The notes: generated by a model from the letters alone, not told the origin. A stretch of 64,000 nt of DNA from Nitrospirota bacterium (GCA_030684575.1 JAUXVD010000008.1:372001-436000); one strand, 5' to 3'; shown: positions 24,211 through 33,438, numbered from the stretch's first letter. Numbers and translations: made by a program.

Positions 24211-24986
24211 AGGTTCTCTTCATCGGCGATATTTTCGGAGAGCCCGGGCGTCGTGCGGTGGCCCGGGCTGTTCCCAGACTGGTCGCTCAGCGGCAGATTG
24301 ATATTGTTATTGGGAATGGCGAAAACGCGGCCGCTGGGTTTGGCATCACGCCTGATTTGGCTGAAGAATTATTCGATCTCGGGCTTGCAGTGATTACGAC
24401 CGGGAATCATGCCTGGGATAAGAAGGAAATTCTCGACTATTTCCCCCGTGAGCCGCGCCTACTTCGGCCCGCCAATTACCCGATCGGTGTGCCGGGGTAT
24501 GGCAGTGTGGTGGTCGAGTCGGCCGGTGGGGAGCAGCTAGGCGTCATGCAGCTGATGGGTCGGGCCTATATGCCGACGTTGGATTGCCCGTTTCAGGTCG
24601 CCAAAAAAGAACTGGCCGGGTTGAAGAAACGAGTGGCAGCTGTGATTGTGGATATGCATGCAGAGGCCACATCTGAAAAAATGGCGATGGGGCATTATCT
24701 GGACGGCGAGGTCGTGGCCGTGGTCGGGACCCATACGCATGTACAAACGGCTGACGATCAGATTTTCCCGAAGGGGACGGCCTACATGACGGACATCGGC
24801 ATGACCGGCCCTCTCCATTCCGTGATCGGGGTAAAGAAAGAACTAGCGATCGAAAAGTTTCTGACTGGGATGCCGCGGCGCTTCGAAGTGGCCTCCGGAC
24901 CCTCCGTTTTTTGTGCGGTTCTGATCGAGCTTGATGCGCGTCTCGGGAAGGCCCTCTCGATCGAACGCATTCGCATCATCGATTAA
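24207..24986 (+). CDS. ymdB: YmdB-family metallophosphodiesterase
   Basis: A 259-residue enzyme of the TIGR00282/YmdB family, cyclic-nucleotide phosphodiesterases in which a two-metal centre is held by motifs seen here: FIGDIFGEPGR at the N-terminus, GNGENAAAGFG, TTGNHAWDKKE, VDMHAEATSEKMA and GTHTHVQTAD. The GTG start overlaps the rny stop by 4 bp, so translation is coupled; the rny-ymdB pair is conserved in many bacteria. Confidence 0.93.
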   Translation: MKVLFIGDIFGEPGRRAVARAVPRLVAQRQIDIVIGNGENAAAGFGITPDLAEELFDLGLAVITTGNHAWDKKEILDYFPREPRLLRPANYPIGVPGYGSVVVESAGGEQLGVMQLMGRAYMPTLDCPFQVAKKELAGLKKRVAAVIVDMHAEATSEKMAMGHYLDGEVVAVVGTHTHVQTADDQIFPKGTAYMTDIGMTGPLHSVIGVKKELAIEKFLTGMPRRFEVASGPSVFCAVLIELDARLGKALSIERIRIID

Positions 24987-24998
24987 AGGAGTCTCACC

Positions 24999-26381
24999 AC
25001 GAGCTCTCCAGGTTTTCCTGATCTCTTCTCTCAGTCCACTCCTCCGAAACAGATCTTTACGGTTTCGGAGTTGACAGGACTACTCCGTACCTCCATTGAA
25101 GAACAGTTCTCTGACATCTGGCTGGAAGGGGAACTCTCCAACCTTCGTGCTCCCGGATCGGGACATGTCTATTGCACCCTCAAGGACAAGACGAGCCAAA
25201 TTCGCGCGGTGATGTTTCGGTCCAGCGTGGTGCGACTACGTTTCGCCTTGCAAGAGGGGATGCAGGTGATCGTGCGGGGGCGGCTTACGGTGTATGAGCC
25301 GCGTGGCGAATACCAGATTGTCCTCGATACGGTAGAGCCGAAGGGAGTCGGCGCGTTACAGCTGGGCTTTAAACAGTTGAAAGAACGACTGGCTGAAGAG
25401 GGGTTGTTCGACCAGGACAGAAAGAAGCCGCTTCCGGCGTTTCCCCGGACAGTGGGTGTCGTCACCTCGCTGACTGGCGCAGCCATACGGGATATTCTAG
25501 CCGTGCTTCGGCGCCGCTGGCCGACGATCCATATTCTGATCGCGCCAGTTCAAGTTCAGGGAGAGAATGCCGGACGTCAAATCACCGAGGCGCTTGCTGC
25601 GTTGAATGAATGGGGTTCCGTGGACGTCATCATTGTTGGGCGTGGCGGAGGATCGATGGAGGATCTCTGGAGCTTCAACGAGGAGATCGTTGTGCGTGCC
25701 ATTGCGGCCTCCCATGTGCCAGTGGTGTCGGCGGTCGGGCATGAAATTGATGTGACGTTGTCTGATTTCGTGGCCGACTTTCGTGCGCCGACGCCGTCGG
25801 CGGCAGCCGAGGCGGTGGTTCCGGTCTTGGCGGAGATCGTGGAACGAGTACGGGAGCTGACCATCCGCGTGGAACAGATGATGCTCCGGCATTGCATGTT
25901 TGAGCGGCAGCGGCTGGATGCCGGTATTCGAGGGGTAACGGATGTCCGTTTTCGTCTCCAGGCAGCGGCGCAACGGACAGACGATATGGTGGATCGGCTA
26001 CGCGAGATGCTCCAGCGCCTGCTCACGGCAGGGCGGGAACGGGTGCATGAAGCACAGAGGGATCTCTCCGGTCTCAATCCTATTCTCGCGATCAAGCAAG
26101 GGTTGGCAACCGTCCCGCAGTTTTCACAGCGCCTGGAGGGACAGATGAGAGCGGTCTTGACGCATCATCGTCATCGTGTCCATGCGTTGCTGGCGCAGCT
26201 TCATACACTCAGTCCATTGGCCGTGCTTGGACGCGGGTACAGCATCCTTCAGACTGTTCCGGCTGGGAAGATTCTCCATCGAGCGAACGATGTGGAGGCT
26301 GGCCAGGAGTTGGAGGCTCAATTGGCAAGTGGGCGACTGAGTTGCAAGGTCACGCGGGTGTTCGACGATTCCGCAGTTTGA
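24999..26381 (+). CDS. xseA: Exodeoxyribonuclease VII large subunit with a probable ACG start
   Basis: XseA cuts single-stranded DNA with XseB. The N-terminal OB domain (IFTVSELTGLLRTSIEEQ then DIWLEGELSNLR...GHVYCTLKD), central catalytic region (GVVTSLTGAAIRDI, GRGGGSMEDLWSFNEE, SAVGHEIDVTLSDFVAD) and C-terminal coiled coil with LGRGYSIL are present. No ATG, GTG or TTG lies in frame between the upstream stop (24984-24986) and TTG at 25071, but the conserved FTVSEL lies before that TTG. ACG at 24999 stands 7 nt after AAAGGAG and is my chosen start (460 residues). Annotation software will probably place the start at 25071. Confidence 0.9.
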   Translation, partial: TSSPGFPDLFSQSTPPKQIFTVSELTGLLRTSIEEQFSDIWLEGELSNLRAPGSGHVYCTLKDKTSQIRAVMFRSSVVRLRFALQEGMQVIVRGRLTVYEPRGEYQIVLDTVEPKGVGALQLGFKQLKERLAEEGLFDQDRKKPLPAFPRTVGVVTSLTGAAIRDILAVLRRRWPTIHILIAPVQVQGENAGRQITEALAALNEWGSVDVIIVGRGGGSMEDLWSFNEEIVVRAIAASHVPVVSAVGHEIDVTLSDFVADFRAPTPSAAAEAVVPVLAEIVERVRELTIRVEQMMLRHCMFERQRLDAGIRGVTDVRFRLQAAAQRTDDMVDRLREMLQRLLTAGRERVHEAQRDLSGLNPILAIKQGLATVPQFSQRLEGQMRAVLTHHRHRVHALLAQLHTLSPLAVLGRGYSILQTVPAGKILHRANDVEAGQELEAQLASGRLSCKVTRVFDDSAV

Positions 26382-26405
26382 AATTGCAAGGTGGTCGAGT
26401 ATAAT
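26378..26405 (+). promoter_or_regulatory. Promoter of xseB inside the end of xseA
   Basis: TTGAAA (26378-26383) and a perfect TATAAT (26400-26405) are 16 bp apart. The -35 overlaps the xseA stop codon. Transcription would start about 30 nt before the xseB GTG. Confidence 0.6.
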
Positions 26406-26442
26406 GGCGCTCTACATCGGTGAATGAATAGCGAGGCGTACT

Positions 26443-26691
26443 GTGGCAGCGGTAAAGTTTGAACAGGCAATGGCGCGGTTGGAAGCCATTGTCGGCGAGT
26501 TGGAGAAAAGCGATCTTCCCTTGGACGAATCGCTCAGGATCTTCGAAGAAGGCATTCGCCTCTCCAAGAATTGCCTCAAGGTTCTGGAAGAAGCCGAACA
26601 TAAAGTAGAAGTGCTCGTGCAGGATAAGAACGGCAGGAAACGAATCCACGCCTTCTCCCCAGACGACGAAACCGATGAGCCGTCCTCCTAA
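26443..26691 (+). CDS. xseB: Exodeoxyribonuclease VII small subunit
   Basis: An 82-residue helical protein with the family pattern KFEQAMARLEAIVGELEK then LPLDESLRIFEEGIRL. Several copies bind the coiled coil of XseA. GTG start with GAGG about 6 nt upstream. It has its own near-consensus promoter, so it need not depend on the rny-xseA transcript. Confidence 0.93.
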   Translation: MAAVKFEQAMARLEAIVGELEKSDLPLDESLRIFEEGIRLSKNCLKVLEEAEHKVEVLVQDKNGRKRIHAFSPDDETDEPSS

Positions 26692-26751
26692 GTTCCCTGG
26701 TTGGGCTCCTCTATCCGCCTCCATTCTGTCGTAATACTTCCCTAAGTGACT

Positions 26752-27528
26752 ATGGCGACCACTCCTCGTGTTCACAAAGAACGGTTGGACCGCGTGTTGC
26801 TGGTGCAGGGCTTGGTGCCGAGCCGGGAGGCCGCGGCTCGAGCGGTTTTGGCGGGCGGAGTGTCTGTAGATGGGATTATGGTGGATAAGCCTGCGAAGCT
26901 GGTGCCGCTGGATGCGCGGATTGAGGTCGTGCAGCCTGCGTTATTCGTCAGTCGATCAGGCGATAAATTAGCCGCGGCTCTTGACGCATTTCACATAGAT
27001 CCACTCGGAGTAATTGGTCTGGATGTCGGCTGTTCGACTGGCGGGTTCACCGACTGTTTATTGCAGCGCGGCGCGACCCGTATTTATGCCATCGATGTGG
27101 GGTATGGGCAGTTCGAGTGGAAGCTTCGTCAAGATTCTCGTGTTGTCTTGCTCGAACGGACTAATATTCGGTATGTTGACCGTGCCACGGTTCCTGAGCC
27201 GATCGATCTGGCGGTCATCGATGTATCCTTTATCTCGCTGACTTTAGTCTTGCCCGCCGTTGTGCGCCTCCTCAATAGATCCGCGGCGGTTGTCGCGTTA
27301 GTCAAGCCACAGTTTGAAGTTGGCAAGGGGCAGGTGGGACGAGGAGGAATCGTGCGGGATGATGCGCAACGTGAGGCCGTGACTGAAAAAGTCATTGCTT
27401 GCGCGACGCAGTTGGGGCTTCACTTGAAGGGTGTGCTCGATTCTCCTGTGATAGGGCGAAAAGGGAATCGGGAGATTCTTGTCGGGTTTAGCATGGGCGA
27501 TCACAGCATGACTGGGACTGCAGGGTGA
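26752..27528 (+). CDS. tlyA: TlyA-family rRNA cytidine-2'-O-methyltransferase
   Basis: A 258-residue RNA methyltransferase/hemolysin-A-type protein. The N-terminal S4 RNA-binding domain (RLDRVLLVQGLVPSREAAAR to VEVV) is followed by an FtsJ-like Rossmann domain with the SAM motif GLDVGCSTGGFTDCLLQRG (about residue 85) and AVIDVSFISLTLVLP. The lysine of the catalytic set is in ALVKPQFEVG. ATG 26752 has no clear ribosome site; a GTG two codons earlier is possible. It follows xseB by 60 bp. Confidence 0.92.
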   Translation: MATTPRVHKERLDRVLLVQGLVPSREAAARAVLAGGVSVDGIMVDKPAKLVPLDARIEVVQPALFVSRSGDKLAAALDAFHIDPLGVIGLDVGCSTGGFTDCLLQRGATRIYAIDVGYGQFEWKLRQDSRVVLLERTNIRYVDRATVPEPIDLAVIDVSFISLTLVLPAVVRLLNRSAAVVALVKPQFEVGKGQVGRGGIVRDDAQREAVTEKVIACATQLGLHLKGVLDSPVIGRKGNREILVGFSMGDHSMTGTAG

Positions 27529-27565
27529 AGAGGATGACGACGATTCATTGGCGATGGGGGCATGC

Positions 27566-28489
27566 ATGAAGGTACTCGTGACGGGAGGTGCCGGCTTTAT
27601 TGGTTCCCATGTGGTCGATCGCCTTGTCCAGGAAGGACATGAAGTGGTGGTGGTGGACAATCTATCCACAGGAAAGCGGAAAAACCTTAATCGTGCCGCT
27701 CGTTTCTGCAAGATGGATATTCAGAGCTGGCGACTTGAGCGAGTGTTTCGCAATGAGCGGCCCCATATCGTCATGCACCTTGCGGCACAGATGGACGTCA
27801 GGAAATCTGTGGAAGATCCGGTCTTCGATGCCGAGGTAAACATTCTTGGAATGCTGAACGTGTTGCAGCAAGCAGTCAGGCACGGTGTGCGGAAGGTGGT
27901 GTTCTCTTCTTCGGGTGGAGCGATCTACGGCGAACAGGAGATCTATCCTGCTTCTGAGTCCCATGTCACGCGTCCGCTATCGCCCTACGGCATCAGCAAG
28001 TTGTGCGGGGAGCAGTACCTCTCCTACTACCAGCGGGTGAGCGGGCTTCAAGTAGTGAACTTGCGATACGCGAATGTCTATGGCCCTCGTCAGGATCCTG
28101 ATGGAGAGGCTGGGGTGGTCGCGATTTTTATTCAGAAGTTGCTGAACAACGAGCAAGCGATTATTTGTGGAAATGGACGGCAAACGAGAGACTTCGTTTA
28201 TGTTGAAGATGTGATTGAGGCAAATCTTGCGGTGATGAGTCAGGAAATACAAGGAACGTATAATGTTGGTACAGGGCAAGAAACGTCAATCAACGATTTA
28301 TTGAGGCTTCTCATCACCCACACGAATTCAACCTGCAAGGAAGTCCATGGGCCTGCCAGAAAGGGCGAGCAGGCACGGAGCGTCATTGATTCCACGAAGC
28401 TCCGACAGGAATTGTCTTGGGAGCCGAGAACCGATCTCAGCGAAGGGCTCAAGCGTACCGTCGAGTATTTTCGTGAGCGTATGGGCTAG
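27566..28489 (+). CDS. NAD-dependent sugar-nucleotide epimerase/dehydratase
   Basis: A 307-residue extended short-chain dehydrogenase. The NAD motif VTGGAGFIGSH starts at residue 6, the active-site set is SSSGGAIYGE with YGISKL (Tyr/Lys about residues 145-149), and the C-terminal substrate part has RYANVYGPRQ and RDFVYVEDV. This matches UDP-glucose 4-epimerase-like proteins of cell-surface sugar synthesis. No glycosyltransferases are nearby, so the exact sugar is open. The inner ATG (27566) is chosen over 27548 because the motif starts right after it. Confidence 0.88.
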   Translation: MKVLVTGGAGFIGSHVVDRLVQEGHEVVVVDNLSTGKRKNLNRAARFCKMDIQSWRLERVFRNERPHIVMHLAAQMDVRKSVEDPVFDAEVNILGMLNVLQQAVRHGVRKVVFSSSGGAIYGEQEIYPASESHVTRPLSPYGISKLCGEQYLSYYQRVSGLQVVNLRYANVYGPRQDPDGEAGVVAIFIQKLLNNEQAIICGNGRQTRDFVYVEDVIEANLAVMSQEIQGTYNVGTGQETSINDLLRLLITHTNSTCKEVHGPARKGEQARSVIDSTKLRQELSWEPRTDLSEGLKRTVEYFRERMG

Positions 28490-28541
28490 CACCAGCTGGG
28501 CCGTTCAGGAGTAACGGGTGCCATGCGCATCATCCACAGAG

Positions 28542-28862
28542 CTAGTATCGAGGAACGGTTCCGTCTACCTGGGTCGACCAGGCGTCTATTCCACCCACTA
28601 GATTCTTTACAGTACTGAACCCTTGTTGGAGTAGAAAGTTCGTTGCATCGGCGCTTCTCATCCCATGGTGGCAGATGGCAATGATCTCCGAGTCACGGGT
28701 TAACTGAGCCAGCGATTGAGGAAGTGTTCCAAGAGGAATGAGGGTTGAGCCCTCAATCTTTGCGAGAGAATATTCCCAGTCCTCCCGCACATCGACCAGT
28801 ACTAACTTGTCGCCCTTATCAAGTCTTGCTTTTAGTTCTTTTGGGGAAATGGCATAGCCCAT
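28542..28862 (-). CDS. Rhodanese-domain protein
   Basis: A 106-residue single-domain rhodanese (sulfur transferase). ISPKELKARL opens the fold, VLVDVREDWEY is the conserved aspartate-arginine motif, and the active-site Cys is in AICHHGMRS, as in GlpE/ThiI-like single-domain forms. TAAGGAGGCC is the ribosome site. A strong promoter lies upstream. It is convergent with the epimerase gene, 52 bp away. Confidence 0.92.
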   Translation of the reverse strand: MGYAISPKELKARLDKGDKLVLVDVREDWEYSLAKIEGSTLIPLGTLPQSLAQLTRDSEIIAICHHGMRSADATNFLLQQGFSTVKNLVGGIDAWSTQVDGTVPRY

Positions 28863-29229
28863 TGAGTGGCCTCCTTAATTGAGTGCATCATATGTGAGGG
28901 GCGAAAAGGCTGTCAATGATCAAGGTATTCGGTTTTCTGGGTACCGCTGGGTCGTTATTGTGGTGGTAATCCGATGATCTTTGACCAAGGATGATCAACA
29001 ACTGTACATTTTTGTCATTTTATTGTCTTTATATAGTCTATGCGACACATTTTGAGGGGAATGGACATTTGAATTTGTACGATTGATTAACGCAACATGT
29101 TGATAAAACTATAAAAGTAAGTATTTGCCTATGTGTCAGGTCCGGAAATTGCGTTATCAGGCCATCAGCAGTGAATGAGATGTATTTGGAGAGATTAGAT
29201 AACGGCATCACGAGAGGGTCGCTTCCTCT
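28863..29229. other. AT-rich 367-bp intergenic region before cutA
   Basis: It contains the leftward rhodanese promoter at its left end. The stretch 28970-29130 is far more AT-rich than the rest of the window (many TTTAT and ATAAAA runs), typical of control DNA or of H-NS-like or phage-type sequence. I see no ORF with a ribosome site and no fold that I recognise as RNA. A TTGATA...TATTTG pair near 29099-29126 is a weak promoter candidate for cutA. Confidence 0.4.
28887..28916 (-). promoter_or_regulatory. Strong sigma-70 promoter of the rhodanese gene
   Basis: On the minus strand a perfect TTGACA (28916-28911) and TATGAT (28892-28887, five of six) are 18 bp apart. The predicted start is about 18 nt before the ATG and leaves room for the AAGGAGG site. 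Confidence 0.65.
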
Positions 29230-29562
29230 ATGAAAAAAGCTCCAACAAAGGTCCTCATTGTTTTGGTGACAACGGTAAGTCAGAAAGAGGCGGTAAGAAT
29301 CGGGGCGAAAATGGTTAGTGCTAGACTGGCTGCCTGTGCGAATGTCATCCCCGGTATCAAGTCGATCTATCGGTGGAACGGGAAAATTATCAAGTCAGGA
29401 GAAACGCTCCTGATGCTGAAGTCTACAAAACTTCAGTACCAGGCACTCGAGAAGGCGGTTAAGGCGATGCATAGTTACGAAACTCCTGAGATCGTGGCAT
29501 TGGAGATCAAGGCTGGCCTCGATCAATATATGAGGTGGGTGCGGGTTGAGACTCATATATGA
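29230..29562 (+). CDS. cutA: CutA1 divalent-ion tolerance protein
   Basis: A 110-residue trimeric ferredoxin-like protein. The family pattern is complete: VLVTTVSQKEAVRIGAKMV near the start, LAACANVIPGIKSIYRWNGK in the middle, and the YETPEIVALEI motif. It is linked to copper tolerance in E. coli, but its biochemical role is unsettled. Unlike many relatives it is not beside dsbD or groEL genes; it precedes an M23 peptidase gene. Confidence 0.93.
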   Translation: MKKAPTKVLIVLVTTVSQKEAVRIGAKMVSARLAACANVIPGIKSIYRWNGKIIKSGETLLMLKSTKLQYQALEKAVKAMHSYETPEIVALEIKAGLDQYMRWVRVETHI

Positions 29563-29686
29563 TTGTTTACATTGAGTATTTACTTATAGTCAATGTGAGG
29601 GGTTGACCGAGGCCACCTGGATAGGTACACTCGCCGAGGACTATCTTGGACAGCTGGGGGAGCCCATTCAGCAGGGGGTGAAGGTT

Positions 29687-30724
29687 ATGGGACAAGTAAG
29701 CGGTGCGGAAAATAGTGATGCCTATACCGTTGTAATTTTTCGCGGCTCAACGGCCAAGCCTCTTCGGTTTAGTTTTCCACGCAAATTTGTCAGTAAGTTA
29801 TTGATTGTCGGAGCAATTCTCATATTAGCCGATATCCTGATCATTTCACATTATGTGATCAGAACGGGTGAGGTCTGGGAGCTCTCAGCGTTCCGCGCAG
29901 AAGCGATGAGCGCACGAGAGCAGACTGCCGCCTTCTCCGGAGCCGTCGATGATCTGAAGAAGCGCATAACAGGCATGAAAGAGGTCAATCAGCGACTTCG
30001 TGTCATGTTGGGAATTGAGGCACCGAAGACAGGGGATGTCGCGAATGGCCGAGGTGGTGAGGATGGCCCTCTTCCAGATGGCAATGCTCTATCCTCTGCT
30101 GAGAAGACTCTCAAGAGGGATGAGGGGGCTCAGCGCCCAAGTTTGGTAGAACCGGACCAAAATACTTCAGTCGGACAAACGAGCCACTCTGTCGATCCAA
30201 GTGGTCTCACCGAACAGGAGATCATTGCCTCAATCAAGGGTGGCATTGATTGGTTATCGAAAGAAGCGACGACTCAGGAGCAATTCCTTCAAGAGTTATC
30301 TTTGGCTGCCGAGCAGAAGTCTTCTCGTTGGGCAGCGACTCCGTCCATTTGGCCGGTGAAGGGCTGGGTGACGTCTGGGTTTGGACCGAGGGTTTCCCCA
30401 TTCACTGAAAAGCCTGCTTGGCATGATGGCTTGGATATTGGCGCTGCTGCGAATGCTCCAGTTCAGGCTCCGGCTCAAGGCCGCATCACAACAGTCGGAT
30501 TCGACCCGAAGCTTGGAAACCTCGTAAAGATTGATCATGGGTTCGGCATTGAAACCCTCTACGGACACCTGGCTAAATCTTTAGTCAAAGAGGGGCAGCG
30601 CGTGAAACGTGGGGAAGTCGTTGGATTAGTTGGCAGCACCGGACTAGCCACGGGGCCCCACTTGCACTATATGGTTAAAGTATATGGCCAGACGCTTGAC
30701 CCTGTTCGGTATATCCTCGAATAA
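29687..30724 (+). CDS. Membrane-anchored M23-family peptidase (LytM-like)
   Basis: About 345 residues. After a short cytoplasmic N-terminus comes a membrane helix (LLIVGAILILADILIISHYVI), a coiled coil (residues 75-120), a low-complexity linker, and a C-terminal LytM domain. Zinc ligands are seen: His/Asp of WHDGLDIGA and the HLH of GPHLHYMV, so it is likely an active peptidoglycan endopeptidase rather than a degenerate EnvC-type activator. ATG 29687 is chosen because homologues start close to the AYTVVIFRG segment; a TTG at 29603 is also open. Confidence 0.88.
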   Translation: MGQVSGAENSDAYTVVIFRGSTAKPLRFSFPRKFVSKLLIVGAILILADILIISHYVIRTGEVWELSAFRAEAMSAREQTAAFSGAVDDLKKRITGMKEVNQRLRVMLGIEAPKTGDVANGRGGEDGPLPDGNALSSAEKTLKRDEGAQRPSLVEPDQNTSVGQTSHSVDPSGLTEQEIIASIKGGIDWLSKEATTQEQFLQELSLAAEQKSSRWAATPSIWPVKGWVTSGFGPRVSPFTEKPAWHDGLDIGAAANAPVQAPAQGRITTVGFDPKLGNLVKIDHGFGIETLYGHLAKSLVKEGQRVKRGEVVGLVGSTGLATGPHLHYMVKVYGQTLDPVRYILE

Positions 30725-30891
30725 CTAGCTGGTTTTTCCGTTTCGATCAGGGGCCTCGTTATGATCCACTCGGCTCATGACGGGGCCAGACGAAACACAG
30801 CCCTCCTCAAGATCCCCCACCGAGTTGACCGAACTCCTATGTTATACTGCCGCGCTATTGCGGCGGTAGTCGTCAGGGTACCCCTCCAGCT

Positions 30892-32574
30892 ATGACAGAT
30901 ATCGAGATCAATAGATCGGTGAAGGCGCGCCCCATTCAGGATATTGCCGATCAGCTTGGCATCCAGGCCGACGAGCTATTCCCTTATGGAAAACTAAAGG
31001 CGAAAGTCTCGCTCGATGTGCTTACTCGCCTCAAATCAGCTCGACTAGGTAAATATGTACTCGTGACCGCCATCAACCCGACCCCGCTCGGTGAAGGCAA
31101 AACGACCACATCTATTGGGCTTGCCATGGGCCTGTCGCGCCTCGGTCATCGAACTGCCGTCACGCTTCGGCAGCCGTCCTTGGGGCCGGTGTTCGGGATC
31201 AAAGGGGGCGGAACAGGGGGAGGCCGCGCTCAAGTCCTTCCGATGGAAGAGATCAACCTCCATTTGACCGGCGATGCCCACGCGGTTTCTGCTAGCCACA
31301 ATCTTTTGTCGGCATTTGTTGATAATCATCTGTTTCATGGGAATGCGCTTCATGTGGACCAGAATAGGATCACTTGGCCTCGGACGTTAGGCGTGAGTGA
31401 TCGTGCGCTCAGGCAGGTTTCACTTGGGGAGGGGGCGGCAGGTCATATCGGTCAGTTTGTGATCACAGAAGCCTCTGAAGTCATGGCGATGCTCGCGTTA
31501 GCATCGAGCCAAGCGGACTTACGACAGAGGCTCGGGCAGATCATCGTGGGATTTACGACGGATGGAAAGCCAGTACGGGCAGAAGAGTTCGGCTGCGCCG
31601 GGTCTATGGCCGTTTTGCTGAGAGAAGCATTGCTGCCGAATTTGGTACAAACGCTGGAGGGAACGCCTGCGTTTGTGCATACGGGTCCCTTCGGCAATAT
31701 CGCCCATGGAAACTGTTCGATTATTTCCGATGCCATCGCGCTACGCTGTGCGGATTATGTCGTCACAGAGGCTGGATTCGGTAGCGATCTTGGTGCGGAG
31801 AAGTTTTTCAACATCAAGTGCCGTCTCTCAGGATTCAAGCCTGCAGCAGCTGTGATCGTGGCGACGCTTCGTGCGCTCAAGCTCCACGGAGGCGGCGAAT
31901 CGGTTAAGGTTGGTTCACCGCTTCCGGTCGGGCTGACTGGACCTAATCAAGAGGCTTTGGTCAAAGGCTTTGTTAATTTGGAACAGCACATTGCGAACAT
32001 AAAAGCTCACGGAGTCCCTGTGGTGGTGGCGGTCAATGCCTTCAGCGACGATCCGGCGGCGGAGCTGGAGTGGGTTCGAGCGCGATCCCGAGAGGTTGGT
32101 GCGCTGGATGCAGCTGTTTCAACCCATTGGGCCGATGGCGGGAAAGGGGCTGAGGCATTAGCGCATGTGGTGGTTAGGGCCACGGAGGAAGACTCTACAT
32201 TCAGGCATCTTTATGAGGTTGCGTGGCCGATCAAAAAGAAAATTCAGGCCATTGCTACGCAGATGTATGGAGCCTCCGACGTATCGTTTGAGACCACAGC
32301 CGAACGAGACATTGAGATGGCTGAGCGGATTGGATTGGATCAGTTGCCGATCTGTATGGCAAAGACGCCGTTATCGCTGTCGCACGATCCGGCGTTGAAG
32401 GGGCGCCCGTCTGGGTTTACGCTGCCGGTCAAGGAGGTGAGACTGCTTGCAGGGGCTGGGTTTCTTACGGCGGTCTGTTCGGGTATTCAGCTTATGCCGG
32501 GGTTGCCGAAAAAGCCGGCAGGGGAACGTATTGGGTTCGATCCCGCCACGGGAGAAATTGTGGGGCTGTCCTGA
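30892..32574 (+). CDS. fhs: Formate-tetrahydrofolate ligase
   Basis: A 560-residue ATP-dependent enzyme that makes 10-formyl-tetrahydrofolate from formate. The P-loop-like INPTPLGEGKTTTSIGLA (about residue 62), RQPSLGPVFGIKGGGTGGG, TEAGFGSDLGAEKF and HGGG motifs are all present. Length is normal. It lies alone, 3 bp from the convergent hflC. A TATACT sits about 50 nt upstream of the start but without a matching -35. In a Nitrospira-like organism it would feed C1 units to purines and serine metabolism. Confidence 0.96.
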   Translation: MTDIEINRSVKARPIQDIADQLGIQADELFPYGKLKAKVSLDVLTRLKSARLGKYVLVTAINPTPLGEGKTTTSIGLAMGLSRLGHRTAVTLRQPSLGPVFGIKGGGTGGGRAQVLPMEEINLHLTGDAHAVSASHNLLSAFVDNHLFHGNALHVDQNRITWPRTLGVSDRALRQVSLGEGAAGHIGQFVITEASEVMAMLALASSQADLRQRLGQIIVGFTTDGKPVRAEEFGCAGSMAVLLREALLPNLVQTLEGTPAFVHTGPFGNIAHGNCSIISDAIALRCADYVVTEAGFGSDLGAEKFFNIKCRLSGFKPAAAVIVATLRALKLHGGGESVKVGSPLPVGLTGPNQEALVKGFVNLEQHIANIKAHGVPVVVAVNAFSDDPAAELEWVRARSREVGALDAAVSTHWADGGKGAEALAHVVVRATEEDSTFRHLYEVAWPIKKKIQAIATQMYGASDVSFETTAERDIEMAERIGLDQLPICMAKTPLSLSHDPALKGRPSGFTLPVKEVRLLAGAGFLTAVCSGIQLMPGLPKKPAGERIGFDPATGEIVGLS

Positions 32575-32577
32575 AGG

Positions 32578-33438
32578 CTAGCGATGCTTCAGGTATTGAA
32601 AGAATTCTGAATCAGGACTGACGACCATTGTGGACTTGTCTTTGAACGTCTTCTTGTAGGCTTCCATCGACCTGGTAAATTCAAAGAATTTTGGATCTTG
32701 CCGATAGGCATCCGCGTAAACCTTGAAAGCCTTGGCATCGCCTGCGCCGCGTAGTTCCTCAGATTCTTTGTACGCCTGCGCGAGAATGATCTCGCGGTCT
32801 TTTTCCGCTTCGGACCGAATCTTTTGCGCTTCCTCAGCGCCTTCTGCGCGGTATTGCTTCGCCTGACGTTCACGTTCAGCCTGCATTCTGGCGAACACGG
32901 CTTTCTCGTTTTGCTCGGGGAGGTCTGCGCGCTTGATTCTCACATCTTGAATCTCGATCCCATAGGCGGAGGCTTTCTCATGTGATCGCTGGGTCACGAT
33001 TTTCATGAGATCGGCTCGGTGATCCGCGACGATTTCCAGAAGGTCGTGGCGCCCAAGTTCGACCCGGAGTTCAGAATAGATAATGTCGTTGAGTCGCTGC
33101 AACGCGCCCCGTTGAGTTTGAAAGCTCTGGTAGACCTTGAGGGGGTCGACAATCCGCCATTTGGCGTAGTTATCAAGAAGAAGGGTCTTCTTATCCTGCG
33201 TGATCACATCTTGCGCCTCTGAGTCATAGTCCAGCAGGCGTTTATCGAAGTAGGTGACTTCTTGAATGAATGGCACTTTCACATAGAGGCCTGGATCGGT
33301 AATGTTGCGAACAGGCTTACCGAGTTGAACCACGATCGCATTCTGGGTGATATCCACGACGAAGAGCGGTGAGGCGCCTAGGATAAACAGTCCGATGACC
33401 ACCACTAGCAGCGCAATAATGAATCCTTGCTTGGTCAT
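32578..33438 (-). CDS. hflC: HflC, SPFH-domain membrane protein
   Basis: A 286-residue protein with an N-terminal signal-anchor helix (FIIALLVVVIGLFILGASPLF), an SPFH/prohibitin domain (VVQLGKPVRNITDPGLYVKVPF) and a Glu/Lys/Ala-rich helix. With HflK it forms a large periplasmic cage around the FtsH protease and modulates its activity. Its ATG overlaps the hflK stop by 4 bp. FtsH itself is not in the window. Confidence 0.94.
   Translation of the reverse strand: MTKQGFIIALLVVVIGLFILGASPLFVVDITQNAIVVQLGKPVRNITDPGLYVKVPFIQEVTYFDKRLLDYDSEAQDVITQDKKTLLLDNYAKWRIVDPLKVYQSFQTQRGALQRLNDIIYSELRVELGRHDLLEIVADHRADLMKIVTQRSHEKASAYGIEIQDVRIKRADLPEQNEKAVFARMQAERERQAKQYRAEGAEEAQKIRSEAEKDREIILAQAYKESEELRGAGDAKAFKVYADAYRQDPKFFEFTRSMEAYKKTFKDKSTMVVSPDSEFFQYLKHR

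Noticed and set aside
30738-30803. Complex hairpin after the M23 peptidase gene as a terminator or riboswitch for fhs
   Set aside because: Outer GTTTCG/CGAAAC arms and an inner GC-rich pairing are present, but mismatched, without T-run and without any known riboswitch core.
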